In this document: positions 45,255-53,501 of the stretch, piece after piece
How the letters are laid out: each line of letters opens with the position of its first letter
How positions within the stretch are numbered: the stretch's first letter is position 1
Source: Streptomyces sp. NBC_00236
Lineage (GTDB): Bacteria > Actinomycetota > Actinomycetes > Streptomycetales > Streptomycetaceae
Direction: 5' to 3'
DNA: 64,000 nucleotides
Assembly (NCBI RefSeq): GCF_036195045.1
Contig: NZ_CP108100.1
Span: 7,006,001 to 7,070,000, forward strand
Translations under genes and position numbers: made by a program
Notes under the pieces: generated by a model
What the model was told of the DNA's origin: nothing
The model's database searches: none
Seen by the model: only the letters and a program-made list of their open reading frames with translations

Positions 45255-47102
45255 ATGACTCTGCCCGACACCGCCTCGAACCCGGCCGACGCCGACCGCA
45301 CCTTTCAGGTGGATCTGCGCGGCCTCGTCGATCTCCTCTCCCACCACCTCTACTCCAGCCCTCGCGTCTACCTCCGCGAACTGCTGCAGAACGCGGTGGA
45401 CGCGCTCACAGCCCGGCACGGACTGGAACCGGGCGCCCCCGCCGATGCCTTCGGAATCCGTCTGTACGCCGACGGTGCCGTCGTACGAGTCGAGGACGAC
45501 GGCGTCGGTCTCACCGAGGCCGACGTGCACACCTTCCTCGCCACGATCGGCCGGAGCAGCAAGCGCGCCGACCGGATCGCGGAGCAACGCGGCGACTTCA
45601 TCGGCCAGTTCGGGATCGGCCTGCTCTCCTGCTTCCTGGTCGCCGACGAGATCCTGGTCGTCAGCCGCTCCGCCCGCACCCCCGACGCACCCGTGGTGGA
45701 GTGGCGGGGGCGCGGCGACGGCAGCTACAGCGTCCGTGCCCTGCCGGCCTCCGCCCGCCCGCGCCCCGGAACCACCGTCACTCTGACACCGCGCACCGAC
45801 GCCGGCGAATGGACCCGTCCGGGGCAGGTGCACTCCCTGGCCCGGCACTTCGGCTCCCTGCTGCGCCACCCGGTGACCTTCGACGACGGCTCCGGCGGCC
45901 CGGGCGCCCGGGTCAACCCCGAGCCCGCGCCCTGGCAGGGCACGTACCCCACGCCGGGCGCCCGCTCCCGCGCGCTGGCCGCCTACGGCGAGGAGGTCTT
46001 CGGGTTCAAGCCGCTGGACACCATTGATCTGGACCTCCCGGCCGTGGGGCTCAAGGGCATCGCGTGCGTGCTGCCCGAGGCGGTGCCGACCGGGCGCCGC
46101 CACGGGCACCGTGTGCACGTCAAGGGCATGCTGCTGTCGGAGCAGGCCGAGGAGATCCTGCCCGAGTGGGCGTTCTTCGTCCGCTGCGTCGTCGACGCCG
46201 AGAGCCTGCGCCCGACCGCTTCCCGGGAGGCCCTGTACGAGGACGACACCCTCGCCGCCGTCCGCGACGCCCTGGCCGAGCGGCTCCGCGCGTGGATCGC
46301 GCGTGCGGCCGCCAGCGATCCCGACCTGCTCGCCCGCTTCCTCCAGGCCCACCACCTGGCCGTGAAGTCGCTCGCGGTGCACGACGACGAGATCCTGCGG
46401 ATGCTGCTTCCCTGGCTGCCGTTCGAGACGACGGACGGGTCCACCAGCCTCGACGAGTTCGCGCGCACCCACCGCAGCGTCCTCGTCACGTCGAGCGTGG
46501 AGGAGTTCCGGCAGGTCGCCGCGATCGCTTCGGCCGCCGGGCTCGGGGTCGTCAACGGCGGCTACACCTACGACCGCGAACTGGTCCACCGGCTCCCTGA
46601 GATCAGGCCCGAGGTCAGCGTCGCCGACCTCGACCCGGCGACCCTCACCGCACACCTCGACCCCGTCGAGCGCGAGACGGAACTGGCCGCCGCCGCCTAC
46701 CTCGCCCGGGCCCGTGACGCACTCGCCGTCTTCGACTGCGACGTCGCGCTGCGCACCTTCCATCCCGCCTCCGCCCCCGCCCTCCTCATCGACAGCCGTG
46801 AGGCGCGGCACGAGCGCACCCGCTCCCAGCTCGCCCGTGAGCAGGACGGCGGCCTGTGGGGCGACATCCTCGGCGCGCTGCGCCAGGAGGCCCCGCGCGC
46901 CCAGCTGATCCTCAACCAGCTGAACCCGCTCGTCCGGACCGCCCTTGCCATCGACGAACCCGAACTGGCCCGCACCAGCGCCGAAGCCCTCTACGGGCAG
47001 GCCGCGCTGTTGTCCCGGCGCCCGCTCAGGCCCGCCGAATCGAGCCTGATCAACCGCTCCTTCCTCGACCTCCTCGCCCACGCCCTCCGCAAGGACAGCT
47101 GA
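45255..47102 (+). CDS. HSP90-family protein (HtpG-like paralogue)
   Basis: A 615-residue protein with a GHKL (Bergerat) ATPase at the N-terminus: FQVDLRGLVDLLSHHLYSSPRVYLRELLQNAVDAL, then VRVEDDGVGLTEADVHTFLATIGRSSK and GDFIGQFGIGLLSCFLVAD. The middle domain includes VHVKGMLLSEQAEEILPEWAFFVRCVVDAESLRPTASREALYEDD, the HSP90 pattern. Total length is close to HtpG, but the last 200 residues diverge. It is an ATP-driven chaperone-like protein. The stop is two bases before the start of a large TPR gene, so the two products are made together and probably work together, recalling HSP90-TPR co-chaperone pairs. Confidence 0.92.
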   Translation: MTLPDTASNPADADRTFQVDLRGLVDLLSHHLYSSPRVYLRELLQNAVDALTARHGLEPGAPADAFGIRLYADGAVVRVEDDGVGLTEADVHTFLATIGRSSKRADRIAEQRGDFIGQFGIGLLSCFLVADEILVVSRSARTPDAPVVEWRGRGDGSYSVRALPASARPRPGTTVTLTPRTDAGEWTRPGQVHSLARHFGSLLRHPVTFDDGSGGPGARVNPEPAPWQGTYPTPGARSRALAAYGEEVFGFKPLDTIDLDLPAVGLKGIACVLPEAVPTGRRHGHRVHVKGMLLSEQAEEILPEWAFFVRCVVDAESLRPTASREALYEDDTLAAVRDALAERLRAWIARAAASDPDLLARFLQAHHLAVKSLAVHDDEILRMLLPWLPFETTDGSTSLDEFARTHRSVLVTSSVEEFRQVAAIASAAGLGVVNGGYTYDRELVHRLPEIRPEVSVADLDPATLTAHLDPVERETELAAAAYLARARDALAVFDCDVALRTFHPASAPALLIDSREARHERTRSQLAREQDGGLWGDILGALRQEAPRAQLILNQLNPLVRTALAIDEPELARTSAEALYGQAALLSRRPLRPAESSLINRSFLDLLAHALRKDS

Positions 47103-47104
47103 CG

Positions 47105-50053
47105 ATGCCGACCGCGCCCCAGAACACCGACGAGCTGTACCAGGCACTCCAGGAGAACCAGCGGCGCCCCTACGGCCGCACCCGCACCGTCACCGCCGAG
47201 GAACTGGTCGACGCCGCCGAGCGGTTCGAGGAGCCCGTCGCTCTGGTCCGTACCCTCCTCGAACTCCAGGAGGCGTACGCGTACGGCTCCGAGCCCCGCA
47301 AGTCCCCCGTCGTCTTCGCCCGTCTGCTGACCCTCTTCGACGAGCAGCCCGACGTCTTCGACGAGCGGCTGCGGCACCTGCTGTTCTGGCGGTTCAAGTG
47401 GGTCGCGGGCGCCCTGCGGGCACTGCCCGAGATGCCGCTGGCCAGCCTGCGCCAGTGGCTCAAGGAGATGAAGGACCGGTACGAGAAGGCCGGTCTCGGC
47501 CTCCAGCCCTACTACGGGCAGGTGTACCAGCTCGCCTCGCACACGGGTGAGGACACCGCCGTCGCCTACGAGCTGTGGGCGGGCCGCACCCGTACCGCGT
47601 TGAGCGACTGCGAGGCCTGCGAGATCTGCGAACGCGCCCTGTACCACCTGGCGGCAGGCGACGACGAGCGCGCGCTGCGCGCCTGGGAACCCGTCCTGGC
47701 CGGCCAGGAGTCCTGCCAGGAGGAGCCGGCCCGCTCCCTCTCGTACGCGCTGCTGCCCCTGCTGCGCACCGGCGACGCCGACCGGGCCCGCGAACTGCAC
47801 CTCTCCGGCTACCGGGGCTGCCGCCGCAACGCCTCGATGGCCGGGGAGGTCGGCCGGCACCTGGAGTTCTGCGCGCTCACCGGCAACGAGGCACGCGGCC
47901 TGGAACTGCTGGCCGAGAACCGGAACCTGTTCGACGAGGTGGACTCGCCGCTGGACCTGTTCGACTTCCTCACCGGCGTGGACGTTCTCCTGCGGCGCGT
48001 CGAGTCACTTGGCCACGGCGAGCTGCCCGCGGCCGGATACGCGGGCCGCAGCTGGACGGTCAGCGGTCTGGGCGCGGAGGTGCGCGGGCGCGCCGACGAC
48101 CTCGCCGCCCGCTTCGACGCCCGAAACGGAACCACGGCCCTCACCGACCGCCGCAAGGCCCGCCTCGACCGTGCCCCGCTGCTGGACGGCCTCGAACTGA
48201 CCCTGCGCACCCGCACCCTCGACGAGGTGGACCCCGCCGACCCGGTCGCCGCGCCCGCCACCCGCAAGAGCGCCGACCTCCCCGAGGAGCTGCCCGCACT
48301 CATCCTGCGGGCCAGGGAACTCGACGAGGAGGGGCACCCCGACGCACAGCTCTGCTGGGCGCGGCTGCGGAGGCTCGTCGCCGCCCGCGGCTACACCCAC
48401 CCCGACGACCCGGCCGTGGGCCCGCTCGTACGGCTGCGCGCGGACCTGCTCGACGACGAGGCGGGCCGGGCCGGTGACCGGGACGACTTCGCCGAAGCCG
48501 CCGACCTGTACGAGGAGGCCGCGGGCCTGTACGAGGACGGCGGAGCACCGGGTGACGCGGCGCTCGCCCGCGCCTGTGCCGCGCTCGCCACCGCCGAAAT
48601 CCCCAAGGAACGCAACGGCGATGGTGACGGCGACGCCGGGGACGAGGCCGCTGCCGCCCTGACCGCCGCCCACGCGGCCATGGTCCGGCTGCACGAGGAG
48701 ACGCCCGGTCTCGTCCCGTTTCAGGAGGCCCGGCTGCTGCGGCTGCGCGCCACCGCGCTGGGGCTGCGCCTCCAGGCATCGGTGAGCGACGAGCACGTCG
48801 CGGCGACGTTCGCCGAGGTGGAGCTGCTGCACGCGTATGCCGAACGGCACGACATCGGCGGGCAGGTGTCCGGCGCCGCGCTGCTGCGGGCCGGCACCCA
48901 CGCCATCTCCGGCGACCTGGCGACCGCGGGCACCGAGCTCGACGCCCTCGTCGTCCGGCTGAGGGAGCACGGCCCCGCCTGGCATCTGCCCCGCGCACTC
49001 GGACTGCGTGGCCGCATCAACCTCGGCCGCCAGGACGCGCAGGCGGCGTACGCCGATCTGGCCGAGGGGGTGCGACTGGCCGGCGAATGGACGGCGATGG
49101 CTGCCGAGAACGGCCGGCTGTACGGTGATCTGGCCCAGGCCTGTATGCACCTGGGACGCCCCGACGAGGCCCTGCGGCACCTGACCCGGTCGGCGGAAGT
49201 GGATCTTCGTCGCGGCAGCAGGACCGACGCGTTCTGCACCTTCAGCAACGCGGCGCGGCTCAGCCTCGACCTGGGCCGCATCGAGGACTGCATCGCCCTG
49301 CTCGACTCCCTGCTGACCGATCCCGGCGTCGCCGCCGGGGAGCTGGACGACCGGCTGGTGGCGCAGCTGCGCCTGACCCGTGCCCGTGCGCTGCACGCGG
49401 GGGAGGACCTGAAGGCCGCCACGGCGGAGTTCGTCGCGCTGGCCGCAGAGTCGGCCGGCTGGGAGGACGACCCGGGCAGCCACGCCATGATCGCCGCGGA
49501 AACGGCCGTACTCCTCGGCGAGTCCGGTGAGTTCGACCGGGCCCGCGAGGTCATGGACCAGGCGCTCGCCGCCCACGCGCAGGCCCCGCGCTACGAGCAG
49601 CTCAGCAACTCCCTGCGCGAACTCGCCCGCCTCCAGGCCGAGCAGGAGGGCTCCGACGGCCTGGCCTCCGCCCTCGACCACCTCGCGCGGGCGGGCAGGA
49701 TCGCCGAGGAGGCGCGAGCCGCTGCGTTCGAGGCGGAAGGCCGTACCCTCGAGACCGCCCTGGCCTACGAACACGGGCGGGTCAACGCCTATGCCGGTGA
49801 GTACGAGACCGCACTGGCCGCACTGGAGAAGGCTCTCGGTCTGCTCGGTGAGCCGGATGCCGATCAGGACCGCGCCGGTGAGTGGGCCGAGTGCACGCGC
49901 CTCGCGGGTGCGGTGGAGGGCATCTACCTGGGGCGCATCGCTCCCGCACTCATCCGGCTCGACGCGGCGGTCTCCCGGCTGAACGCCCTCGGGCACACCG
50001 AGGAGGCCAAGCCGCTGGCCTCGCTGGCGGCCCGGCTGCACGACCAGGCCTGA
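47105..50053 (+). CDS. Large tetratricopeptide-repeat protein, HSP90 partner (982 aa)
   Basis: Starts two bases after the HSP90 stop. The N-terminal 330 residues are helical, with cysteine-containing blocks (TALSDCEACEICERALYHLAAGDDERAL). The remainder is TPR-like: EAADLYEEAAGLYEDGGAPGDAALARACAAL, LGLRGRINLGRQDAQAAYADLAEGVRLA, LYGDLAQACMHLGRPDEALRHLTRSAEVDL, FDRAREVMDQALAAHAQAP and YETALAALEKALGLLGEP. No enzymatic domain is visible. TPR superhelices bind peptides, including HSP90 tails in eukaryotes. Here the coupled gene order makes it the likely client adaptor or co-chaperone. A strong hairpin follows its stop. Confidence 0.9.
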   Translation: MPTAPQNTDELYQALQENQRRPYGRTRTVTAEELVDAAERFEEPVALVRTLLELQEAYAYGSEPRKSPVVFARLLTLFDEQPDVFDERLRHLLFWRFKWVAGALRALPEMPLASLRQWLKEMKDRYEKAGLGLQPYYGQVYQLASHTGEDTAVAYELWAGRTRTALSDCEACEICERALYHLAAGDDERALRAWEPVLAGQESCQEEPARSLSYALLPLLRTGDADRARELHLSGYRGCRRNASMAGEVGRHLEFCALTGNEARGLELLAENRNLFDEVDSPLDLFDFLTGVDVLLRRVESLGHGELPAAGYAGRSWTVSGLGAEVRGRADDLAARFDARNGTTALTDRRKARLDRAPLLDGLELTLRTRTLDEVDPADPVAAPATRKSADLPEELPALILRARELDEEGHPDAQLCWARLRRLVAARGYTHPDDPAVGPLVRLRADLLDDEAGRAGDRDDFAEAADLYEEAAGLYEDGGAPGDAALARACAALATAEIPKERNGDGDGDAGDEAAAALTAAHAAMVRLHEETPGLVPFQEARLLRLRATALGLRLQASVSDEHVAATFAEVELLHAYAERHDIGGQVSGAALLRAGTHAISGDLATAGTELDALVVRLREHGPAWHLPRALGLRGRINLGRQDAQAAYADLAEGVRLAGEWTAMAAENGRLYGDLAQACMHLGRPDEALRHLTRSAEVDLRRGSRTDAFCTFSNAARLSLDLGRIEDCIALLDSLLTDPGVAAGELDDRLVAQLRLTRARALHAGEDLKAATAEFVALAAESAGWEDDPGSHAMIAAETAVLLGESGEFDRAREVMDQALAAHAQAPRYEQLSNSLRELARLQAEQEGSDGLASALDHLARAGRIAEEARAAAFEAEGRTLETALAYEHGRVNAYAGEYETALAALEKALGLLGEPDADQDRAGEWAECTRLAGAVEGIYLGRIAPALIRLDAAVSRLNALGHTEEAKPLASLAARLHDQA

Positions 50054-50072
50054 GACGCGGGACCCCGGGAAC

Positions 50073-50103
50073 GGGCCGCCGTGCGCCAGGTGCGCGGCGG
50101 CCC
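50073..50103. terminator. Hairpin terminator between convergent genes
   Basis: Nine-bp perfect stem GGGCCGCCG (50073-50081) with CGGCGGCCC (50095-50103), extended inward by wobble pairs. It lies 20 bp after the TPR gene stop and 130 bp before the end of the opposite TetR gene. It could serve both directions. Confidence 0.6.
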
Positions 50104-50232
50104 ACCGCGCTCGGCTCGTTCCCTGTCCTCCGGCCTCGTGCCGAGGGCTGAGCAGGCAGCCGCGTGACCATTGGTCTGTGACGGCCCATCACGCGCTGAC
50201 CGGCAAGATGCACAGAGCCTCGGTCTTCGCCG

Positions 50233-50868
50233 TCACCCGAATTTCAGAACGCGTTCGACGAGTGATTGCCAGCTGTCGGCGAGCGCGGCTTCTTGGCGTG
50301 CCGACTCCGGGTCGGTGTCCTCCGCGGGCGCCAGGTACATCACGAAGGGGCCCTCAAGGGCTGCGGCGAGCTGCATGGCCAGGCTGTCGATATCGGCGGT
50401 GTCCAGGAGGCCTTCGCGCCGGGCTTGCCCGAGGAGCATCCGGATGTGGGTGGTCGACATCCCTCCGGCGGCGACGGCCACCTTCTGGTTGCGATCGAGT
50501 GCGGCGCGCTCGATCGCATGGTGCTCGAGCAGGAATCCGGTGCGCGCGCGGCCGTAGGCGACCAGCCGGGCGGTCACGTCGGCTCCGGGACCCAGTGGCG
50601 GCGGCCCGTAGAGCACCCGCTGCTGGAATGTGCGGTCGGCGTCGTCGAGCAACGCGGCGAAGATGCCCGCCCGGCTGCCGAAACGCCGAAAGACGGTTCC
50701 CTTGCCCAGTTGGGCCCGCTCGGCCAGTGCGTCCATGGTGACCCGCCTCGCACCGCTCTCGGAGATCATCTCGCGGGCGACGTTGAGCAGGTGTTCGCGA
50801 TTGCGCGCGGCGTCGGCACGCTCGGCGGGAGGGGGCCCGATGGGCAGCAGGGGAGTGTCCACGGCCAT
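50233..50868 (-). CDS. TetR-family transcriptional regulator
   Basis: A 211-residue regulator. The helix-turn-helix is VTMDALAERAQLGKGTVFRRFGSRAGIFAALL, after a helical lead NREHLLNVAREMISESGARR. The C-terminal domain is helical (TARLVAYGRARTGFLLEHHAIERAALDRNQ), with no recognisable ligand signature. It is divergent from the NADP-binding oxidoreductase gene (170 bp between starts). A perfect 11-bp palindrome in between is the probable operator, suggesting that it controls itself and the oxidoreductase. Confidence 0.93.
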   Translation of the reverse strand: MAVDTPLLPIGPPPAERADAARNREHLLNVAREMISESGARRVTMDALAERAQLGKGTVFRRFGSRAGIFAALLDDADRTFQQRVLYGPPPLGPGADVTARLVAYGRARTGFLLEHHAIERAALDRNQKVAVAAGGMSTTHIRMLLGQARREGLLDTADIDSLAMQLAAALEGPFVMYLAPAEDTDPESARQEAALADSWQSLVERVLKFG

Positions 50869-50910
50869 ACGGTAGCCGAGGGAATAGAAGCGGGGTAAAG
50901 TCCGGTTACG

Positions 50911-50938
50911 GTGATGCGGGCCGCTGAGCCCGCATCAC
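50911..50938. promoter_or_regulatory. Perfect palindrome between the TetR and oxidoreductase genes
   Basis: GTGATGCGGGC (50911-50921), a six-base spacer, then the exact complement (50928-50938). It is 43 bp from the TetR start and 100 bp from the oxidoreductase start. TetR operator is the best reading; it could also fold as a hairpin in the oxidoreductase leader. Confidence 0.6.
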
Positions 50939-51037
50939 AACCCCCGCCGCCCACATGTGTGCGGCGAACTGGACCGGGCGCGCCTGACCAGGCCGGCGAG
51001 GGAGTCCGAAAGATCGAGAAGGAAGAGAGCGCACACC

Positions 51038-51676
51038 ATGAGCAGGATCAGCATCATCGGGACGGGGAACATGGCCCGCGCCCTGGGCAGCCGTGCAGTC
51101 GCCGGCGGCAACGCGGTCGAGGTCATCGGCCGCGATGCTTCCAAGGCCGAAGCTCTGGCCAGGACGATCGGCGGCGCCACGGCGGGGACGATCGGTGCGG
51201 CCCCGGCCGGCGACATTGTCATCCTCGCCGTGCCCTACGCCCACGCCGTCCCGCTCGTGCGCCGGTTCGGCGACGCGCTGTCGGGCAAGGTGATCGTCGA
51301 CATCACCAACCCGTTCAATCACGACCTCACGGGACTGGTTACGCCGGAGGGCGGTTCCGCGGCGCAGGAGATCGCCAAGTCCGCTCCCGCGGGAGCGCAC
51401 GTCGTCAAGGCGTTCAACACCGTCTTCGGCCACGTGCTGGCCGCCTGCACGCCCGAGGACCCCCGGCCGCTGGACGTGTTCATCGCCGGCGACGACGCCG
51501 GGGCCAAGGCGCGCGTGTCCTCGTTCGTCGAGAGCCTCACGCTGCGCCCGCTCGACGTCGGCGACCTGACGAGCGCTCGGTGGCTCGAAGGGACGAGCGT
51601 GCTGTTGATGTGCGCCATGTCCGGCAAAGCCGTCCGCAGCAGCAGCTTCTCCATCGGCCTCACCGTCCGCGACTGA
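51038..51676 (+). CDS. NADP-binding oxidoreductase (F420-reductase-like)
   Basis: A 212-residue protein from ATG 51038 (GAAGGA upstream). The N-terminal Rossmann motif ISIIGTGNMARALGSRAVAGGNAVEVIGRD binds NADP. Further matches to the coenzyme F420-dependent NADP reductase family are GDIVILAVPYAHAVPLV, VIVDITNPFN and HVVKAFNTVFGHVL. Stand-alone members in actinobacteria act as general NADP-dependent reductases or F420 reductases; which one cannot be told. It is likely under control of the divergent TetR gene, hence inducible. Confidence 0.9.
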   Translation: MSRISIIGTGNMARALGSRAVAGGNAVEVIGRDASKAEALARTIGGATAGTIGAAPAGDIVILAVPYAHAVPLVRRFGDALSGKVIVDITNPFNHDLTGLVTPEGGSAAQEIAKSAPAGAHVVKAFNTVFGHVLAACTPEDPRPLDVFIAGDDAGAKARVSSFVESLTLRPLDVGDLTSARWLEGTSVLLMCAMSGKAVRSSSFSIGLTVRD

Positions 51677-52025
51677 CCCTCCGCACCTCGTCCATCCGTA
51701 CTGAAGACGCCGGACGACGCGAGGAGCCCATCGAACCGCTGAAGGAGTTCGCCGTCTCCACGCGCGCCGCGCCAGGGGCGCTCACCACTCGAATCACAAG
51801 CCTGTCGAGGACCGGTGCGCACCACGGCCGGACTGATCCGGGCACCTGAAAGTCTCGGCGGTCGGGCCCATCCGCAAGTCCGGAGCGCATGCCCGCGCAG
51901 CGGACAGCTGGATGGAACACATCGGCAGCCGTTCATCCAGAAAACCACCTCGCGGAGACGGCATGCACGGGAAACGGTCCGTCCGTGTCGTACGTGAGGT
52001 CCGCTTCCGTTCAGAAGGGAACCTC
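51677..52025 (+). promoter_or_regulatory. Intergenic region ahead of the cupin gene
   Basis: A 349-bp stretch with no supported gene. It is less GC-biased at third positions in every frame than the genes around it. The only functional element seen is AGAAGGGA at 52013-52020, the ribosome-binding site of the cupin gene. Confidence 0.4.
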
Positions 52026-52514
52026 GTGAGCTACCTGCCAAATGGGGCGATCGTCCTCCCGGCCGGCGAGGGCCTGCCGATCCCCGGCGACGGCCTGCTG
52101 ATCCCCGACTTGCTCGGCAAGGTCACCGCCGACCAGGGCTCAGGCTCCATCGCCGTGATGGAGGGGACGGCGGAGCCCGGATTCGGGCCCCCTCTTCATA
52201 TCCATCACAGCAGCGAGGAGCTCTTCTATGTCCTCCAGGGCCAGATGGACTTCCAGATCGGCGGCCAGCGGGTGAGTGCCACGCCAGGCACGCTCGTCAT
52301 GGTGCCGCGCGGAACGGCCCACGCGCCCCGGGTGGTCGGACGCGAGCGGGCCAGGTTCCTGGTCATGTTCGCGCCCGCCGGCCCGGACGGGCTGTTCTAC
52401 GAGATCGCCGCACTCGCTCAGGAAAACGGCGGAGTCATCAATGACGATGACGTGCGCATCGAGGTGCTTGCGGTCAAGTACGACACCGAGCATGTCGGAC
52501 CTCCGTTGCAGTAG
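52026..52514 (+). CDS. Cupin-domain protein (162 aa)
   Basis: Start GTG 52026 is placed right after AGAAGGGA; longer frames would bury it. A single double-stranded beta-helix: metal-binding motif 1 is PPLHIHHSSEELFYVLQGQMDFQIGG (His, His, Glu), and motif 2 is TPGTLVMVPRGTAHAPRVVG (His). It is a small metal-binding cupin, either an enzyme (dioxygenase or isomerase type) or a regulator; the substrate is unknown. It stands immediately left of the decayed accessory region. Confidence 0.9.
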   Translation: MSYLPNGAIVLPAGEGLPIPGDGLLIPDLLGKVTADQGSGSIAVMEGTAEPGFGPPLHIHHSSEELFYVLQGQMDFQIGGQRVSATPGTLVMVPRGTAHAPRVVGRERARFLVMFAPAGPDGLFYEIAALAQENGGVINDDDVRIEVLAVKYDTEHVGPPLQ

Positions 52515-52706
52515 ATCAACGAGAGCACCCCACCCACAGAATCAACGAGCTCGGGACGTCGGGTCCTGTGGCGTGATCGTTCGTTGAGCTGTGCATGGCG
52601 GCTCAGACCGAGCGGGTTGGTGCCGGACGAGTCGTGGGTGTTGTTCCGGCGGTGGTGCCGCCCAGGGACATGAAACGTCCACAGGACGGAGGCCGCGGTA
52701 GGGCCG

Positions 52707-53003
52707 GTGGCGGTGAGGTTCTGGCGGCGGGTCGTCTTCGTGGCCACCTCGGACCGTACGTGGTGGCAGCTCCCACCAGCGTCCGGCCCGGCCTGGCGGA
52801 CGGTCTACCGGCGGCTCGCCCTGCGGAGCGCGGAGCGGGCCCGGGCCCGTCTCGACGGTGTGGTCCCGGACGAACTCGGGGTTCGGGTCGAGCCGGACTG
52901 GACGCGGTGCGCGATCGACTCGCGAACACAGGGACGCGGGACCGCCTTCTTGCCCGCGGGGCCGGGCACACCGACGTCCGCACGACCAGGCGACGGCACG
53001 TGA
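52707..53003 (+). pseudogene. IS5-like transposase remnant
   Basis: This frame gives VFVATSDRTWWQLPPASGPAWRTVYRRLA and, later, LDGVVPDELGVRVEPDWTRCAIDS. These match, by recollection, the N-terminal region of streptomycete IS5-family transposases (VFVATSGCTWRQLPP..., VLDELGARGELDWSRCAIDS...). The catalytic DDE part is absent and the frame runs into unrelated sequence after about 100 codons. It is a decayed insertion sequence. Flanking bases 52515-52706 and 53004-53109 show no gene. Terminal inverted repeats could not be found. Confidence 0.6.
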
Positions 53004-53109
53004 AGCCGGATGTGGAGGATCTACGGCCGGCCGCGGCAACGTGGGGAGAACTGGCGAGTGCCCCGCCCCCCGTTCTCGGAGCGGATGGGAGATGTGGGAG
53101 CGTGAGTGG

Positions 53110-53217
53110 GTGAGCGAGAAGAACGTTGAACCCCTGCAATACCGCTTCGACGGGCCAGAAGACGCCCCGGTCCTCGTCATGGGCACATCCCTCGGTGCCA
53201 CATGGCACAGGTGGTAG
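53110..53217 (+). pseudogene. Truncated 3-oxoadipate enol-lactonase-like (pcaD) N-terminus
   Basis: From GTG 53110 the frame reads VSEKNVEPLQYRFDGPEDAPVLVMGTSLGATWHRW and then meets TAG. This resembles only the first 35 residues of the alpha/beta-hydrolase PcaD of the beta-ketoadipate pathway (LQYRFDGPEDAPVLxLGxSLGTTWHMW). The rest, including the catalytic triad, is missing. The break after the Trp coincides with a change to unrelated sequence, so it probably marks a deletion or insertion junction. Confidence 0.6.
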
Positions 53218-53369
53218 ATGGCGTCTTGTGGCGTCCACGTGGTCCAGTTCGACGCTGTTCACGCGGGTTTGGACTTGGTGGTCCAGGTGCGTTGACGGTG
53301 TTGGTGACAGGCGCGTGACAGGGCGTGTGCGACGACATCGGTGATAGGGCGAGGGACTTGCTGATGGGC

Positions 53370-53430
53370 CAGGCGGGGCCTCGCCTGGAGCCGGGTGGGG
53401 CGAGGCCCCACTGGGGAGCTCTGGTGGGGC
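53370..53430. terminator. Cluster of alternative hairpins
   Basis: GGGGCCTCGCC (53375-53385) pairs with its complement at 53399-53409. An alternative, CCAGGCG-6 nt-CGCCTGG, sits at 53370-53389, and CCCCAC pairs with GTGGGG just after. It lies about 90 bp beyond the stop of the minus-strand frameshifted gene, so it may be that gene's terminator. The 53218-53501 stretch holds no gene. Confidence 0.45.
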
Positions 53431-53501
53431 TTCGCCGCGAGTTCGGCCGTACTTGAACGCCTGGTGCGTTCGGCTGGGGCTGGCGCCAGGAGGGTTTCGT
53501 G

